From assembly GCF_009646115.1 (NCBI RefSeq), contig NZ_CP045720.1:2976001-3040000 (forward strand): a DNA stretch of 64,000 nucleotides. Reading direction: 5' to 3'. Below are positions 63,059 through 64,000 of the stretch, piece by piece. A program made the translations under genes and the position numbers. Below the pieces are notes generated by a model. The model ran no database searches. It had not been told where the DNA came from and saw nothing but the letters and a program-made list of their open reading frames with translations. Source of the stretch: Pantoea eucalypti. Lineage in GTDB: Bacteria > Pseudomonadota > Gammaproteobacteria > Enterobacterales > Enterobacteriaceae. Position 1 is the stretch's first letter; every line of letters starts with the position of its first letter.

Positions 63059-64000
63059 TTACAACCAGCCAGAGCGGCGCAGCCTGGCCCACAGCCCGCC
63101 GCAGGCCACCAGCGTCAGCCCGACAGCCAGCGGATAACCATACAGCGACTTCAGCTCTGGCATGTGCTCGAAGTTCATGCCATACATGCTGAATACAACT
63201 GTCGGGATCACCAGAATCGCGCCCCAGCCGGCCAGCTTTTTCACCACTTCATTCTGCTGCACCGTGACCAGCGCCAGATTGACCTGCATGGCGCTGGTCA
63301 GCATCTCGCGCATATCTTCCGCGTCAGTTACCACATGGCGGGCATGGTCCTGTACGTCACGGATATAGGCACGCAGCGGACGGGGTATCAAATCTTCATG
63401 CAGGTGAATCAGCTGATTGCAGATCTCTTCAACCGGTAGCGCCACATTGCGCAGCGACAGCAGATGACGACGCATGGTGTAAACCGATTGCACCGACTTG
63501 CGGTCGAATTCGCTGGTAAAGAGATCGTTCTCCATCTGCCCGACCCGCTCATTCAGTGAGGTGGAGAGTTGAGCATACCGATCCACGACAAAATCGAGCA
63601 GGCAGTAAAGCGGATAGGCCGGACCAAATTTTAGCAGCGCCGGGTTTTCAGACGCCCGCTGTCGCACCGGGGTGTAGCTTTCCGATGCGCCGTGACGGAT
63701 GCTGATCAGGAATTTTTTCCCAACAAAGAAATGGGACTCACCCAGCTCGCAGGTATCATCCTTAGCGCACACCGTCTTCACGACAATAAACAGTGAGTCG
63801 CCATAATGTTCGATTTTAGGTCGCTGATGGGCATTAAGCGCATCCTCAACCGCCAGTTCGTGGAGTCCAAACTCCTCTTTAATCTTCGCCATAAACTCAG
63901 CGTCTGGCTGCCACAGCCCAAGCCAGATAAACGCCTCCGGCTCTTTAATCACTTCACTGATATCATCGACCTGGACCTCTTCGCCCGCGCATCCCGGACG
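63059..64000 (-). CDS. CorA-family magnesium/metal channel (5' end cut by window edge)
   Basis: At least 314 residues are visible; the frame is open to the last base, and VDDISEVIKEPEAFIWLGLW reads as the normal family N-terminus region, so the start is outside the window. The cytoplasmic domain (long alpha helices, SLRNVALPVEEICNQLIHL) is followed by two C-terminal membrane helices with the pore signature YGMNFEHMPEL between them. It should form a pentameric Mg2+/Co2+ channel. This is a CorA-2 (ZntB-like) subgroup rather than classic enterobacterial CorA, which ends in KRKNWL-type tails. Confidence 0.88.
   Translation of the reverse strand, partial: RPGCAGEEVQVDDISEVIKEPEAFIWLGLWQPDAEFMAKIKEEFGLHELAVEDALNAHQRPKIEHYGDSLFIVVKTVCAKDDTCELGESHFFVGKKFLISIRHGASESYTPVRQRASENPALLKFGPAYPLYCLLDFVVDRYAQLSTSLNERVGQMENDLFTSEFDRKSVQSVYTMRRHLLSLRNVALPVEEICNQLIHLHEDLIPRPLRAYIRDVQDHARHVVTDAEDMREMLTSAMQVNLALVTVQQNEVVKKLAGWGAILVIPTVVFSMYGMNFEHMPELKSLYGYPLAVGLTLVACGGLWARLRRSGWL

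Noticed and set aside
1..64000. CRISPR arrays, insertion sequences, prophage or toxin-antitoxin pairs
   Set aside because: No regularly spaced repeats, transposase, integrase, phage or paired small toxin/antitoxin genes were seen anywhere in the window.

Overview
The window is chromosomal DNA of an enterobacterium of the Erwiniaceae type, most likely Pantoea or a close relative. The left 42 kb follows the Escherichia coli order ybfE-fldA-fur, glnS-nagE-nagBACD, asnB, the seven-tRNA operon metT-leuW-glnU-glnW-metU-glnV-glnX, ubiF-miaB-ybeZYX-lnt, gltIJKL, ybeL-leuS-lptE-holA-nadD-rsfS-rlmH-mrdAB-rlpA-dacA, ybeD-lipB-lipA-tatE-ybeM and cspE. Several E. coli neighbours are absent: chiPQ between glnS and fur, rihA/hscC and nearby genes between gltL and ybeL, the phosphatase gene between nadD and rsfS, a regulator between lipB and lipA, and crcB beside cspE. 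The genus is inferred from protein similarity and layout, not from a search.

Region by region: 1-2.5 kb holds flavodoxin and Fur iron/redox functions; 2.5-4.3 kb glutaminyl-tRNA synthetase; 4.3-10.8 kb the divergent N-acetylglucosamine regulon with visible NagC and CRP sites; 11-12.7 kb asparagine synthetase; 12.9-13.6 kb the tRNA operon; 13.7-20.7 kb ubiquinone synthesis, tRNA thiomethylation, ribosome quality control and lipoprotein acylation; 21.3-24.6 kb the glutamate/aspartate ABC transporter with a probable SroC sRNA inside; 24.7-36.6 kb a dense block for leucyl-tRNA synthesis, LPS export, replication, NAD, ribosomes and cell elongation; 36.7-39.2 kb lipoate synthesis and Tat export.

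From about 40 kb the window becomes accessory: small acetyltransferases, a 27-residue YohP-type membrane peptide, a GntT gluconate permease facing an iron-type alcohol dehydrogenase across two GntR-like operators, a lone Fur-box-associated iron-chelate binding protein, the SdaC serine carrier, a zinc alcohol dehydrogenase, a YcaP membrane protein, and a run of small stress- or biofilm-like proteins ending in a CorA-type channel cut by the right edge.

The most striking locus is 55130-58888. It is a single 1252-residue reading frame joining a glycoside-hydrolase-like domain, a glycosyltransferase domain and an FAD-dependent UDP-galactopyranose-mutase-like domain. A complete ribosome binding site and ATG sit exactly at the first domain seam, so one mRNA could give both the fusion and a shorter GT-FAD protein. 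A sigma-S-like promoter and a perfect 10-bp inverted repeat lie upstream. No transposase, integrase, rRNA or CRISPR array was seen.
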